DNA of 64,000 nt, taken from Pectinatus haikarae. Its GTDB lineage: Bacteria; Bacillota; Negativicutes; Selenomonadales; Selenomonadaceae. The DNA lies in NCBI RefSeq assembly GCF_030813505.1, contig NZ_JAUSUE010000017.1. One strand, given 5' to 3'. Of the stretch, positions 15,523 through 24,255 are shown piece after piece. Each line of letters begins with the position of its first letter. Position 1 is the stretch's first letter. A model generated the notes under the pieces. That model made no database searches and was not told the origin of the DNA. It saw nothing but the letters and a program-made list of their open reading frames with translations. The position numbers were made by a program, and so were the translations under genes.

Positions 15523-18015
15523 TTATATAGCTTCATTCTGCGTTCTGGCTATAATGTCATTTTGCAAATCAATTGACAGATCTGTAAAATAAGCACTGTA
15601 GCCGGCAATACGCACAAGCAGATTACGATAATTTTCGGGGTTTTTCTGTGCCGCAATCAACGTTTCCTGGTTTATCACGTTGAATTGTATATGCCAAAGC
15701 TTTAAGTCGCGCCATGCTTCTATAAAATCAACCAGTTTTTTTGTTCCCTTTTCTCCGCGTACACAGGCAGGACTTAGTTTGACATTGAGCAGCCTTGCTG
15801 CACGTTCATGATATTGATAATTTTTCGTAGCAAAATTTGACAGCAGCACTGCTGTAGGACCATATGTGTCTGCCCCCTGAGATGCACTTGAACCATCTGA
15901 TAATGGTGTCCATGCCAGTCTGCCGTTAGGTGTGGCACCAACCACTTTGCCGAAAGGAACATGCGAGGTAAACGGAACATAGCGCAAATCAAGATTCACT
16001 CCCAGCTCCGCCGAATATTTTCTGGTAAAGAGCAGCGCCTCTTTATCAAGCCGTTTGCCCAATTCATCAGCATAGGAATCATTATTTCCGTATTTCGGCG
16101 CATTTAAAAGCCTTTGCCGCAAAATATCATATCCTGCAAAATTCTTTGTCATAGCTTCCTTGATCTGAGCCAGTGTCGCTTTTCGATCCTCAAATACGAT
16201 TTTTTTAATTGCTGCCAGTGAGTCAATGACTGTGGCATAACCTATAAATTCAAAATATCCCAAGTCTATGCCTCCGTCGATATGAGGCTGATGAATATCA
16301 ACCAAACTACTGCGGCATAATTTGTGAAGCGCCGATCCCAGCGGACTGGCAAAATGATTTGCTCTCAGGCGGATAATTTCATGCTGCTGAATAAAAGCAT
16401 GCTTGAGAAAATTTTTTTGCTGCTGCAAATATGCCGCGAAAAATTCGTCAAAAGAAGTAAAGGTATCTATTTCCCCCGTTTCTATGCCGATCAGCTCACT
16501 GCCGTATTTTGCCATACGTCCGTTATAGATAGTCATTTCCAATGCCGCAGCAAAATTTATATAAGCATTCGGACTTGTATAGGTATCACGATTGGGCATG
16601 CGGCATTCAGCGCAGCCTGACACACTGTAGTCATAGGCTTCGGCAAAATCGGCACCTTTGGCAAGCAGCAATGGTATAACTTCCTCATCATTGATAAGCT
16701 TTGGAAAACCAGATCCCTCTTTTATCGTTTCGGCAACTTCAGCCAGATACTGCTGTGTGCTGCGCGTATGAACGCGGGCTGCCAGGTCAGGATAATTTAA
16801 AGGAAATTCTCGTTTCGATTTCAATAAAACATATGTGAGATCATTGACCGCATCCTGACCATCAGGTGTCTGTCCTCCCACGGTAACCGCTTCCCAGTGA
16901 GCATAGCCTTCATTGAATGCGCCGCCTGCACTTGATATATATAAATCTATATATTGAGACATCGCTACCCATTCACAATCAAAAATCTCCTGCACATCAT
17001 TATCGGTAATGAGACCTTCCTTTATATCTTTTTCATAAAAAGGATATAAATACTGATCCATGCGTCCGTTGGAGATAACTGTCCCTGTCTTTTGTTCCAC
17101 ACGGGAAAACAGCTGAGTAAACCATTGAGACTGAACTGCCTCGCGAAAATTACGGGCAGGATATTCCGGTACCCGTCTGCATATCTCAGCAATATTTTTC
17201 AGCTCTGTTCTGCGCGAAAGATCATTTTCCTGCAAAGCTTTTTCATCTGCCAGCTCCGCATGCCGGCGAGCCCATAGAGTTATCGCGTCACAGACAATTA
17301 TGACCGCTTCGATAAATGGTTTTTTTTCTGTCTGATCAATGGGACTGAAGGGATCAAGCTGCCTCAGTTTTTCTCCCATTTCCGTGCGTATACCAAAAAA
17401 GCCCTGCTGCAAAACTATCTCATAATCATGAACCCATTGTATGGAAGACCGAAAAGATGCCGTCTCATTGACAATAAATCTTGACGAAAAATCTTTGTCA
17501 TTATTATAAGTAAGTGCCGCTGTTTTCGGTGTAAGAGCTTTTATTAAATCTTCATGAAATGTTTTACCCTTCCAATACGGTGCTATCTCCTCAGCTATGA
17601 GTCTGGCATCATTGCCGTCAATATCAAAAGGAGATGTTTCTCTGTCAGGCAGCTGTCCTATAGCATCTCCCATAATATCGCCGTCAAGTTCCGGATATAA
17701 TATGCCGTAACGTCCGCTTCGTCCTATTCTGCCTGCAATAAGCTGGTCATCATCAATATAGACCGTCGCTTGTTCGGCATAATACTTCAACGCTTTTGCC
17801 CAGCGCAAAATCATGGGCTGTCCTTCTGTTTCTTTAAACGACCGTGTAAAATACAAACCTCTTTCAATATCAATGACAGGCTTTTGTCCCTGTACACGCT
17901 TCAATAAAGCAAATGCGCGGTTTTTCGGCCCGTGTAAGCCGGCAATATTTTTATTTCCTTTTATTTCAGAAAGAATACGTTCTTCCTGTCCGGAAAAAAT
18001 TTTTTCTTCTGTCAT
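15523..18015 (-). CDS. islA: Isethionate sulfite-lyase, glycyl radical enzyme
   Basis: Cleaves the C-S bond of isethionate to acetaldehyde and sulfite by glycyl-radical chemistry in the cytosol. The protein is 830 residues, the same length I recall for Bilophila IslA. The residues reported for that active site fall at the same numbers here: R189, Q193, C468 and E470 (in SGCAECRM), R678, F682 and the radical glycine G805 (RIAGYSAYF). This residue-for-residue match separates it from choline lyase, glycerol dehydratase and pyruvate formate-lyase. The ATG at 18015 follows GGAGGATAAA. It is co-directional with a sulfonate-type importer upstream and its activase downstream. A closely related sulfonate lyase cannot be wholly excluded. 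Confidence 0.92.
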   Translation of the reverse strand: MTEEKIFSGQEERILSEIKGNKNIAGLHGPKNRAFALLKRVQGQKPVIDIERGLYFTRSFKETEGQPMILRWAKALKYYAEQATVYIDDDQLIAGRIGRSGRYGILYPELDGDIMGDAIGQLPDRETSPFDIDGNDARLIAEEIAPYWKGKTFHEDLIKALTPKTAALTYNNDKDFSSRFIVNETASFRSSIQWVHDYEIVLQQGFFGIRTEMGEKLRQLDPFSPIDQTEKKPFIEAVIIVCDAITLWARRHAELADEKALQENDLSRRTELKNIAEICRRVPEYPARNFREAVQSQWFTQLFSRVEQKTGTVISNGRMDQYLYPFYEKDIKEGLITDNDVQEIFDCEWVAMSQYIDLYISSAGGAFNEGYAHWEAVTVGGQTPDGQDAVNDLTYVLLKSKREFPLNYPDLAARVHTRSTQQYLAEVAETIKEGSGFPKLINDEEVIPLLLAKGADFAEAYDYSVSGCAECRMPNRDTYTSPNAYINFAAALEMTIYNGRMAKYGSELIGIETGEIDTFTSFDEFFAAYLQQQKNFLKHAFIQQHEIIRLRANHFASPLGSALHKLCRSSLVDIHQPHIDGGIDLGYFEFIGYATVIDSLAAIKKIVFEDRKATLAQIKEAMTKNFAGYDILRQRLLNAPKYGNNDSYADELGKRLDKEALLFTRKYSAELGVNLDLRYVPFTSHVPFGKVVGATPNGRLAWTPLSDGSSASQGADTYGPTAVLLSNFATKNYQYHERAARLLNVKLSPACVRGEKGTKKLVDFIEAWRDLKLWHIQFNVINQETLIAAQKNPENYRNLLVRIAGYSAYFTDLSIDLQNDIIARTQNEAI

Positions 18016-18034
18016 TTTATCCTCCAGCTTTCAT

Positions 18035-18805
18035 TCATATAGTGTAATAAAAGGTCTGTAATTTTTCTTCAAAAAATTCTTTGTATATCTTATCTTTTTG
18101 TCTATGAAATTCAGGACTTACCCTGCTTCGCGGTATAGATTGTTCGATATTATAACTTTGCTTGATCCTGCCCGGCTGCGTATCCATGACAATAACACGC
18201 TGCCCTAAATATACAGCCTCCTCGATATCATGCGTTACTATGATCATGGTAATTTGTTCCATCTCCCAAAGGCGGAGCATCTCTTCCTGCAAATGCATTT
18301 TAGTTATTGCATCCAATGCACCGAAAGGCTCGTCAAGGAGCAATATCTTGGGCTGGTTCGACAGGGCTCTGGCAATCGACACCCGCTGTGCCATTCCCCC
18401 TGAAAGTTGTTTTGGATAAGCTTTTCTGACGTCCTGCAACCCGACTATTTCAAGATTTTCCACTATGATCTTTTCAACATTTTCCGTTGATTCCGGCAGG
18501 CTGAATTTTATATTTTCTTCCACTGTCAGCCATGGCAGCAGACGATGATCCTGAAAAATAAACCCCCGCTCGCGGCCCGGGCCTTTAATGGGCCCGTTTT
18601 CAAAATAGACGCTGCCTTCATAATCTGTATCCAATCCTCCCATAATCCTCAAAAGCGTGCTTTTCCCACATCCGCTGGGCCCGATTATCGAAATAAATTC
18701 CCCGGGATTAATTGTCAGATTAACATTCTCCAGAACTTTTTTTGTCTGCTTGCCTGAAACAAACTGCTTACTTAATTTTTCTATTTGAATAATTGGATCT
18801 GCCAT
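18035..18805 (-). CDS. Sulfonate-type ABC transporter ATP-binding protein
   Basis: ATPase of an SsuABC-like importer: Walker A GPSGCGKST, Q-loop FQDHRLLPW, signature LSGGMAQR, Walker B LLLDEPFGALD and switch THDIEEA. Starts considered are TTG at 18814, almost touching the permease stop, and ATG at 18805; I list the ATG. Neither has a strong ribosome site, suggesting coupling to the permease. Position directly ahead of islA makes isethionate the likely cargo. Confidence 0.9.
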   Translation of the reverse strand: MADPIIQIEKLSKQFVSGKQTKKVLENVNLTINPGEFISIIGPSGCGKSTLLRIMGGLDTDYEGSVYFENGPIKGPGRERGFIFQDHRLLPWLTVEENIKFSLPESTENVEKIIVENLEIVGLQDVRKAYPKQLSGGMAQRVSIARALSNQPKILLLDEPFGALDAITKMHLQEEMLRLWEMEQITMIIVTHDIEEAVYLGQRVIVMDTQPGRIKQSYNIEQSIPRSRVSPEFHRQKDKIYKEFFEEKLQTFYYTI

Positions 18806-18815
18806 ATATTTCAAC

Positions 18816-19592
18816 TCAATTCCATTTAATCATCACAGTTGACAACTTTTTCAATATATCATCCATAAATTTACCGACAATTCCTATTATGATCATACCT
18901 AAAATAACCATGTCAGGTCTTGCAAGATCACGTCCGTCCATCAGCATATACCCAACGCCTCTTGTCGCTGCTATCATTTCAGAAGCCACTACGCAGATCC
19001 ACGCACTGCCCAGTCCCAGCCTGGTACCGGTCATTATAAATGGCAAAGCACCGGGTAAAACTACCTGCTTTATCACTCTTTTCTTCGAAACTTCATATAC
19101 GCGGGCGAGTTCAATATATTTTCTGTCAATATTTTTTATTCCGTCCAGTGTATTCAAAAAAACCGGAAAAAATGCACCAATAAATATTATATATATTTTA
19201 GATGCCTCGCCGATACCGAACCATAAAATAGCCAGCGGGATCCAGGCAATCGGCGGAATGGGTTTCAAAACCTGAAGAATAAAATCAGTGATTATCTCAA
19301 ATTTTCCTGACAGCCCGGCTGCCACCCCGACAGCCAATGCCGCGGCCAATGCCAAAAAGAATCCCTCAAGAACACGCAGTATACTGATTATGATATTTCC
19401 GGCCAAGGTCCCGTCTGCGGTTAAGGTGACTGCCGTTTGAATGACTTTATCCGGTGACGGCAGTGTGTAATTATGAATAATCCCCAATAAAGCCGCACCT
19501 TTCCATAAAAGCAGCACTAGGATGGGAAGTATCCAATATAAACTCAAATATTTAGCTGTCTGTATATATTTACTGGCTGCCATTTCTTTCAT
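18816..19592 (-). CDS. Sulfonate-type ABC transporter permease
   Basis: A 258-residue inner-membrane permease with about six helices. The ATPase-docking loop is ELARVYEVSKKRVIKQVVLPGALP near residue 160, and the GLGSAWICVVASEMIAATRGVGYML stretch is typical of SsuC. The ATG at 19592 follows AGGAGACGCG. It sits between the binding protein and ATPase of the isethionate operon. Confidence 0.9.
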   Translation of the reverse strand: MKEMAASKYIQTAKYLSLYWILPILVLLLWKGAALLGIIHNYTLPSPDKVIQTAVTLTADGTLAGNIIISILRVLEGFFLALAAALAVGVAAGLSGKFEIITDFILQVLKPIPPIAWIPLAILWFGIGEASKIYIIFIGAFFPVFLNTLDGIKNIDRKYIELARVYEVSKKRVIKQVVLPGALPFIMTGTRLGLGSAWICVVASEMIAATRGVGYMLMDGRDLARPDMVILGMIIIGIVGKFMDDILKKLSTVMIKWN

Positions 19593-19660
19593 TCGCGTCT
19601 CCTCTGTTCATTTGATTAAACGGACATATATACTGCCTCTCATCGAAACAATATATATGA

Positions 19661-20665
19661 TTACTTATCACCTATACCGGCCTCTTTTAAATATTCAAGA
19701 TTAATAAAGCTGTCCATATCAATATCATTCTGAATCAGTTTCTGCTGAAGCAAATAGTCTTTTACTTTTTTTATTTCATTTACATCTTCTGTTGTCAAAG
19801 CCTGATCATAATGAAGATTCTTGAAAGTATCTTCCAATATCAAAGGATCGACTTTCATGTCTTTTGCTATTAGTTCAGCCGCTTCCTTAGGATTGGATTT
19901 GATATAATCTGACGCCCGCTGACATGCTTTAATATATGCGGCTATGATCTGCGGGTTTTCCTCTGCATACTTTTTCACGGCATAAGTAACAAGATTACCG
20001 CGTTTTATTCCTGTTCCATCGGCTATTACCTTCGCCTTTCCTGACGCTACAAGCTGCGAGATAAACGGCTCCCAAATAACGGCAGCATCAATCTGACCGC
20101 TTTCCAGCGCTGCCGGTATATCTCCGGCCGGTATATTCACTGACTGTATATCATTAAATGTCAAGTTTTCCTTTTCCAGAAGGAGCGCCAGTAAATGCTG
20201 TGCATATGTACCTTTGCCATAAGCAACCTTTTTGCCTTTCAACTGCCCTGCCGAAACAATATCCGACCCTGGGCCTGCCAGAAGTGCCAACGCTTTTTCG
20301 CCATATGCAACATCAGCAATTATTTGTATATCCTGTCCTGACGATTTAGCTAAAATAGCGGGCATATCCGCCATGAATCCTATATCATCATGCCCCGAAG
20401 CTACAGCTTCATTTACCAGAGGACCCGATTTAAAATCCGTCCATTCGTATGTAGCCCCCACTTTTTTTAATTCTTCATCGAGATAGCCTTTTTCTTTTGC
20501 TACATAAATCGATGCATATAACGGATAAGGCTGTGCCCCTATACGCAATACATTTGAACTGTTTGCTTTATCAGCTGATGACGATCCGCTGCCTTCCTCA
20601 CTATTTAATCCGCAGCCGGCAACCAGCAAAGTGGCAAGTACAAATAATAAAATCACTTTCTTCAT
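19661..20665 (-). CDS. Sulfonate-binding lipoprotein, SsuA-like
   Basis: A 334-residue binding protein with signal peptide and lipobox ending at C18 (LLVAGC). SsuA-like segments are RIGAQPYPLYASIYVAKEKGY, DIGFMADMPAI and DAAVIWEPFISQ. It is the first gene of the transporter-islA-islB transcript. The likely ligand is isethionate, inferred from the operon. Expression should depend on the activator site at 20897.5 and on the leader terminator at 20745-20770. Confidence 0.88.
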   Translation of the reverse strand: MKKVILLFVLATLLVAGCGLNSEEGSGSSSADKANSSNVLRIGAQPYPLYASIYVAKEKGYLDEELKKVGATYEWTDFKSGPLVNEAVASGHDDIGFMADMPAILAKSSGQDIQIIADVAYGEKALALLAGPGSDIVSAGQLKGKKVAYGKGTYAQHLLALLLEKENLTFNDIQSVNIPAGDIPAALESGQIDAAVIWEPFISQLVASGKAKVIADGTGIKRGNLVTYAVKKYAEENPQIIAAYIKACQRASDYIKSNPKEAAELIAKDMKVDPLILEDTFKNLHYDQALTTEDVNEIKKVKDYLLQQKLIQNDIDMDSFINLEYLKEAGIGDK

Positions 20666-20744
20666 ACTTTGATGCTCCCTCTTTATTTCATAATTAATAT
20701 ACAGGCAGGATGATCCGCAGCAAATATAAACCGTATGCCGAAAA

Positions 20745-20856
20745 ACAAAAAGACCGGGCTAAAAAGCCCAGTCTTCATTTATTATGATCAACTGCCCGGA
20801 AAGTACAATGCATCGCAGGATAACACTTCACGAAGAACACTGCACTTCCCCATTAA
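20745..20856 (-). promoter_or_regulatory. Structured leader with terminator/antiterminator switch (candidate riboswitch) of the isethionate operon
   Basis: On the minus strand, a few bases after the predicted start at 20856, GGGAAGTGCAGTG (20838-20850) pairs over 13 bp, with wobbles, with CATTGTACTTTCC (20798-20810), enclosing a 27-nt loop. Downstream a terminator forms from AGACTGGGCT and AGCCCGGTCT followed by TTTTTG. CCGGGC (20794-20799) can pair instead with GCCCGG (20754-20759) of the terminator. Its first two bases also belong to the 13-bp stem. Aptamer-like stem, antiterminator and terminator are therefore mutually exclusive, as in riboswitch expression platforms. I recognise no known class. 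Confidence 0.6.
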
Positions 20857-20906
20857 TTTGCTATTCTAACATATTTACAAACAAAATATTGTCGTACAGG
20901 CGACAA
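20856..20906 (-). promoter_or_regulatory. Crp/Fnr-type activator site and -10 box, site A
   Basis: On the minus strand TTGTCG-CCTGTA-CGACAA is a perfect palindrome centred at 20897.5 inside a longer dyad (ACAAAATATTGTCG). The -10 TAGAAT is at 20863-20868, start near 20856, giving an operator centre of -41.5. On the plus strand the longer dyad followed by TTTTTTT could also form a terminator, but nothing upstream on that strand needs one. Confidence 0.75.
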
Positions 20907-20951
20907 TATTTTGTTTTTTTATTAAAACAGTATACTTTTTTTAAAAATATA

Positions 20952-20997
20952 TTGACAAAGCAGTACTTTGTGTAATACCATTATAAAAAAATATGGT
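20952..20997 (+). promoter_or_regulatory. Predicted GntR-operon promoter with overlapping operator
   Basis: TTGACA (20952-20957) and TACCAT (20976-20981) are 18 bp apart. The -10 overlaps ATACCAT (20975-20981), which is mirrored by ATATGGT (20991-20997). TGGT/ACCA half-sites are typical of FadR-type GntR regulators, so this may be autoregulation. Confidence 0.5.
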
Positions 20998-21010
20998 CAA
21001 CTAGAAAACT

Positions 21011-21055
21011 AGAGACTGGTTTTGCGTACACGCAGATCTCTGGTTTTTATTTTTT
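21011..21055 (+). terminator. Terminator in the leader of the GntR operon
   Basis: AGAGA pairs with TCTCT around an inner TGCGT-AC-ACGCA stem, followed by GGTTTTTATTTTTT. It lies between the promoter and the GntR start codon, so it may attenuate the operon. Confidence 0.6.
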
Positions 21056-21060
21056 AATTA

Positions 21061-21078
21061 TGGTATACCAGAATACCA
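21061..21078 (+). promoter_or_regulatory. Candidate GntR operator
   Basis: TGGTAT-ACCAGA-ATACCA is a perfect inverted repeat 35 bp before the gntR start codon. It shares half-sites with the repeat at 20975-20997, consistent with binding by the FadR-type protein encoded next to it. Confidence 0.55.
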
Positions 21079-21112
21079 CCATTAAAAACAGCAGAACCCA
21101 AAGGAGATTTTT

Positions 21113-21835
21113 ATGTTTCAGGCAATAGATCGAGCACAAATACGTGATTTCGACGGATTTTACCACAAGATTGTGGAAGATATCAAGGCTTCAATTGTCG
21201 ATGGGACTTTAAAAACCGGAATGAAATTACCTTCTGAACGCGATCTGGCAGCTCAATTCGGTGTAAGCCGTGTCCCTGTGAGGGAGGCCTTAAAAACACT
21301 GGAGTTCATGGGTATTGTTCAGCATATTCGTGGTAACGGTGTATATATTCGTTCAGTTGATATACATGATTTGCTTCAGCATATAGAATTCGCTGTGCAA
21401 AATGATAGCGATGATATCAAACAGACTTTGAATGAATTATTTGAAGTCCGCGAGGCAATTGAGGTAAAAGCAGCCCAGCTTGCAGCTGCACACAGAACAG
21501 AGAAGGATCTGCAGATTCTTCGAAATGCTGTTTTTGCCATGGAGTGTGATATCAAGGCCAATCGTAATCATAAACAATCTTCAATGGATTTTCACTCAGG
21601 TATCATTGACGCTGCACAAAATAAAATATTAAGCAGCATCAATAAAACACTCCTCAATCTACTCTGGCTTTCCCGTCAAAAATCAGCTGAGATCAGCGGA
21701 CGCGGTCCCATAGCATTAGAATTTCACCGTAAATTATTCAAAGCAATTCAGGATAAAAATACTTCATCAGCCGGTGAACTTATGAAGGAACATTTAGGCC
21801 AGGCTAAACGGGCCTTGAGCTGCAATAAGGAATAA
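21113..21835 (+). CDS. GntR-family transcriptional regulator, FadR subfamily
   Basis: A 240-residue repressor-type protein. The N-terminal winged helix contains KLPSERDLAAQFGVSRVPVREALKTLE, and the C-terminal FCD ligand domain begins near residue 95 (FEVREAIEVKAAQLAAA). The ATG follows AAAGGAGATTTTT. It is first in a series leading to a DUF1847 protein, a cystine-type importer, D-cysteine desulfhydrase and a C-S lyase, so it may sense a sulfur amino acid or product. Matching TGGTAT/ATACCA repeats upstream suggest autoregulation. Confidence 0.88.
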   Translation: MFQAIDRAQIRDFDGFYHKIVEDIKASIVDGTLKTGMKLPSERDLAAQFGVSRVPVREALKTLEFMGIVQHIRGNGVYIRSVDIHDLLQHIEFAVQNDSDDIKQTLNELFEVREAIEVKAAQLAAAHRTEKDLQILRNAVFAMECDIKANRNHKQSSMDFHSGIIDAAQNKILSSINKTLLNLLWLSRQKSAEISGRGPIALEFHRKLFKAIQDKNTSSAGELMKEHLGQAKRALSCNKE

Positions 21836-21872
21836 TTTGATAATAGGTATATATAATACAAAGGAGAGTATT

Positions 21873-22535
21873 ATGAATAAGAAACTTGACCAGCTAAGCT
21901 GCACTAATTGCAGTATATATAACTGCCGATACGGAGATAAAAAATTCCCGGGATTTTGTCTGACCACAAAGGACAACGGTGAACATGCCATTGCAGAGGA
22001 TATTGCTGAGATAAAAAAACATTTACAGGGCGATGATCAAGATGCTATAGTAGCCAGAGCCTCTGCTCAGGTCGAAGGACTATTCTATGGCAAATTGACT
22101 AGAGTGGAGGAAATCATCGAATTTGCCGGTCGCATAGGTGCAAAAAAAATTGGTATAGCAACTTGCGCCGGATTGATAGAAGAATCAAAAATATTTGCTG
22201 AAATTCTTGAGGCCAAGGGCTTTGACTATTACAGCGCTATCTGCAAGGTTGGCGGTGTGGACAAGGCCGAAATAGGTATAAAAGAAGAACATAAAATACG
22301 CCCGGGCAATTACGAGGCCATGTGCAATCCTATATTACAGGCCCGTCTTTTGAACTATCAAAAAACAGATCTGAATGTGGTAGTCGGCCTGTGTGTGGGA
22401 CATGACTCCTTATTCATAAAATATTCGGATGCTTTGGTGACGACACTTATAACAAAGGACCGTATAACCGGGCATAATCCTGCCGCTGCCTTATATACCG
22501 CTCATTCCTATTACGGCCGTCTGCTGAAGAAATAA
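21873..22535 (+). CDS. DUF1847-type cysteine-rich protein
   Basis: A 220-residue soluble protein with an N-terminal CTNCSIYNCRYGDKKFPGFC cluster that looks metal-binding, and a central AKKIGIATCAGLIEESK segment. This arrangement matches the DUF1847 family, whose function is unknown to me. The ATG at 21873 is fixed by AAGGAGAGTATT; an upstream in-frame start at 21837 is improbable. It follows gntR by 37 bp and is followed by a strong terminator, so these two genes may form a unit apart from the importer. Confidence 0.75.
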   Translation: MNKKLDQLSCTNCSIYNCRYGDKKFPGFCLTTKDNGEHAIAEDIAEIKKHLQGDDQDAIVARASAQVEGLFYGKLTRVEEIIEFAGRIGAKKIGIATCAGLIEESKIFAEILEAKGFDYYSAICKVGGVDKAEIGIKEEHKIRPGNYEAMCNPILQARLLNYQKTDLNVVVGLCVGHDSLFIKYSDALVTTLITKDRITGHNPAAALYTAHSYYGRLLKK

Positions 22536-22606
22536 TAATTTTTTCTGTGCCGTTTAAATCCGGCATAATTTCCATTTGGCCCCAAAATTACATTTTGCTG
22601 ACCGGA

Positions 22607-22656
22607 AAACCGGAAGCATAAAACATAAAAAAATGTTTTATGCTTCCGGTTTTTTA
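22607..22656 (+). terminator. Rho-independent terminator after the DUF1847 gene
   Basis: AACCGGAAGCATAAAACAT pairs with ATGTTTTATGCTTCCGG and is followed by TTTTTTATT. It separates the regulator pair from the ABC transporter genes. Confidence 0.9.
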
Positions 22657-22718
22657 TTACTGTGCATCATCATTTATTTTTGTAAAAACTATATATGTGT
22701 GAAAGGAATATTTTGATT

Positions 22719-23534
22719 ATGAAAAAACATATTTTATTCTATTTCCTGCTGGCGGTTATCGCGGGAGCATTACTGACAGGCTGCGGCTCCAAGCAGGCTG
22801 CCGAACAGTCAGCCTCAGGCTCAAGTCCTCGCGAAATCTCTGTAGGTGCGGGTTCAAATTTCGAACCTTACACCTATATTGATAAGGATAATCAACCTGC
22901 CGGATATGATGTGGCTGTTTTAAAAGAAATTAATCGCAGACTGCCGCAATATCAATTCAAATATCAGTCAATTGAACTGAAGAATCTGCTGCTCAGTCTG
23001 GATGCAAAAAAAATACAGCTGGCCACTCAGCAATTTGAAAGAAATCCTGACAGGGAAAACAAATATCTATTCACCAATGAAGGCTTTGCCAATTATGACA
23101 AACGTCTTATTGTAGCTAAAGGACGCACCGATATAAAAACGATAGATGATCTTGCCGGAAAAAAAGTAGGCTGCGGACAGGGCAGCAACACAGCTGCAAT
23201 ACTCGAAAAATATAATCAAAGCCATGATAATAAAATAAATATCGTATATGTCCAAAATGGAAATAGTGCCGTATATGATGACATAGTGAACGGGCGCCTT
23301 GATGCCGGTGTTATGACCCGAAAAACATTCAAACGCACCAATGATGCTTTTGGCGGCGGTCTTGATATCGTTGACGACAATTTATTCAGTAAATCGGAAG
23401 CATATTTCATCCTCAGCAAAAACGAAACTCAGCTGCGCGATGATATCGATACAGTGCTCAAAGAAATGAAAGCAGATGGCACTCTGAGCAAATTATCCTA
23501 TGAATACACAAATTCCGACTATAATGTCGAATAA
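22719..23534 (+). CDS. Polar amino acid (cystine-type) ABC substrate-binding lipoprotein
   Basis: A 271-residue SBP_bac_3 family protein with lipobox ending at C22 (LLTGC). The segments VGAGSNFEPYTYIDKDNQPAGYDVAVL and DDLAGKKVGCGQGSNTAAIL are typical of amino-acid binding proteins. The ATG at 22719 follows GAAAGGAATATTTTGATT; an in-frame start at 22695 is less likely. Downstream permeases, ATPase and dcyD mirror the enteric fliY-yecS-yecC-dcyD arrangement, so cystine or a related sulfur amino acid is the likely ligand. Confidence 0.85.
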   Translation: MKKHILFYFLLAVIAGALLTGCGSKQAAEQSASGSSPREISVGAGSNFEPYTYIDKDNQPAGYDVAVLKEINRRLPQYQFKYQSIELKNLLLSLDAKKIQLATQQFERNPDRENKYLFTNEGFANYDKRLIVAKGRTDIKTIDDLAGKKVGCGQGSNTAAILEKYNQSHDNKINIVYVQNGNSAVYDDIVNGRLDAGVMTRKTFKRTNDAFGGGLDIVDDNLFSKSEAYFILSKNETQLRDDIDTVLKEMKADGTLSKLSYEYTNSDYNVE

Positions 23535-23564
23535 TGGTTTTATCCGGCAGCAGGAGGTCAGACA

Positions 23565-24251
23565 ATGGGAAGTCTTTTTGATATAAGATTAGTTTTTGAA
23601 TATTTTCCGACGATTATTTCCCGCTTTCATATTACATTGCTGATTGTGGTAGTCGCTATAGGTGTCGGATTACTGCTGGGTCTTTTTATTGCTTTGGCCA
23701 GAATGTATAAGATTCCCATATTAAACCAGCTTTCCATAGTTTATGTGTCGTTTATCCGCGGCACGCCGCTCATTGTTCAGTTATTTATTATTTATTATGG
23801 ATTTCCTCTTCTGCTGGACGAAATAGGCATAGATGTAACTCAATGGGAAAAATTATATTTTGTCTTAATAGCTTACGGTTTGAACAACGCTGCCTTCATG
23901 TCTGAGATCATTCGCTCTGCAATTTCGAGCGTGGCAGTCGGCCAGCATGAAGCTGCTTATTCTGTCGGTCTCAGCCGTTGGCAGACACTTCGCAGAATAA
24001 TATTGCCTCAGGCTTTTTTGACGGCCTTCCCTGTATTCGGAACGAGAGTGGTAACCACATTTGAATCTACGTCTTTAGCCTTCACACTCGGCATTCTTGA
24101 TATGATTGGCCAGGCACAGGCTATCGGCAGCCGTACCTATCACGAATTGGAAGGATATGTCGTACTTGCGATTATTTTTATTGCCGTAAGTATGATACTC
24201 GAAAAAATATTTATATATGCGGAAAAAAGATTGATTTTGAACAGGAGATAG
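23565..24251 (+). CDS. Amino acid ABC transporter permease, HisM type, subunit 1
   Basis: A 228-residue permease with about five helices. It has the SFIRGTPLIVQLF motif and the coupling loop EAAYSVGLSRWQTLRRIILPQA, both typical of polar amino-acid systems. The ATG follows GGAGGTCAGACA. It should pair with the next gene product in the membrane. Confidence 0.9.
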   Translation: MGSLFDIRLVFEYFPTIISRFHITLLIVVVAIGVGLLLGLFIALARMYKIPILNQLSIVYVSFIRGTPLIVQLFIIYYGFPLLLDEIGIDVTQWEKLYFVLIAYGLNNAAFMSEIIRSAISSVAVGQHEAAYSVGLSRWQTLRRIILPQAFLTAFPVFGTRVVTTFESTSLAFTLGILDMIGQAQAIGSRTYHELEGYVVLAIIFIAVSMILEKIFIYAEKRLILNRR

Positions 24252-24255
24252 CAGC

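Larger units (their letters stand above)
20907..21112. other. Divergent intergenic region between the isethionate and GntR operons
   Basis: Holds the GntR promoter, two candidate operators and a leader terminator, each listed separately. No gene is seen. Confidence 0.6.

Noticed and set aside
15523..18015. Choline trimethylamine-lyase, glycerol dehydratase or pyruvate formate-lyase
   Set aside because: Active-site residues R189, Q193, R678 and the 830-residue length match the sulfite-lyase pattern, and the transporter is of sulfonate type.
20879..20922. Plus-strand terminator at the dyad ending in TTTTTTT
   Set aside because: No plus-strand transcript should arrive there; the dyad fits better as an activator site at -41.5 on the minus strand, though both readings are formally possible.
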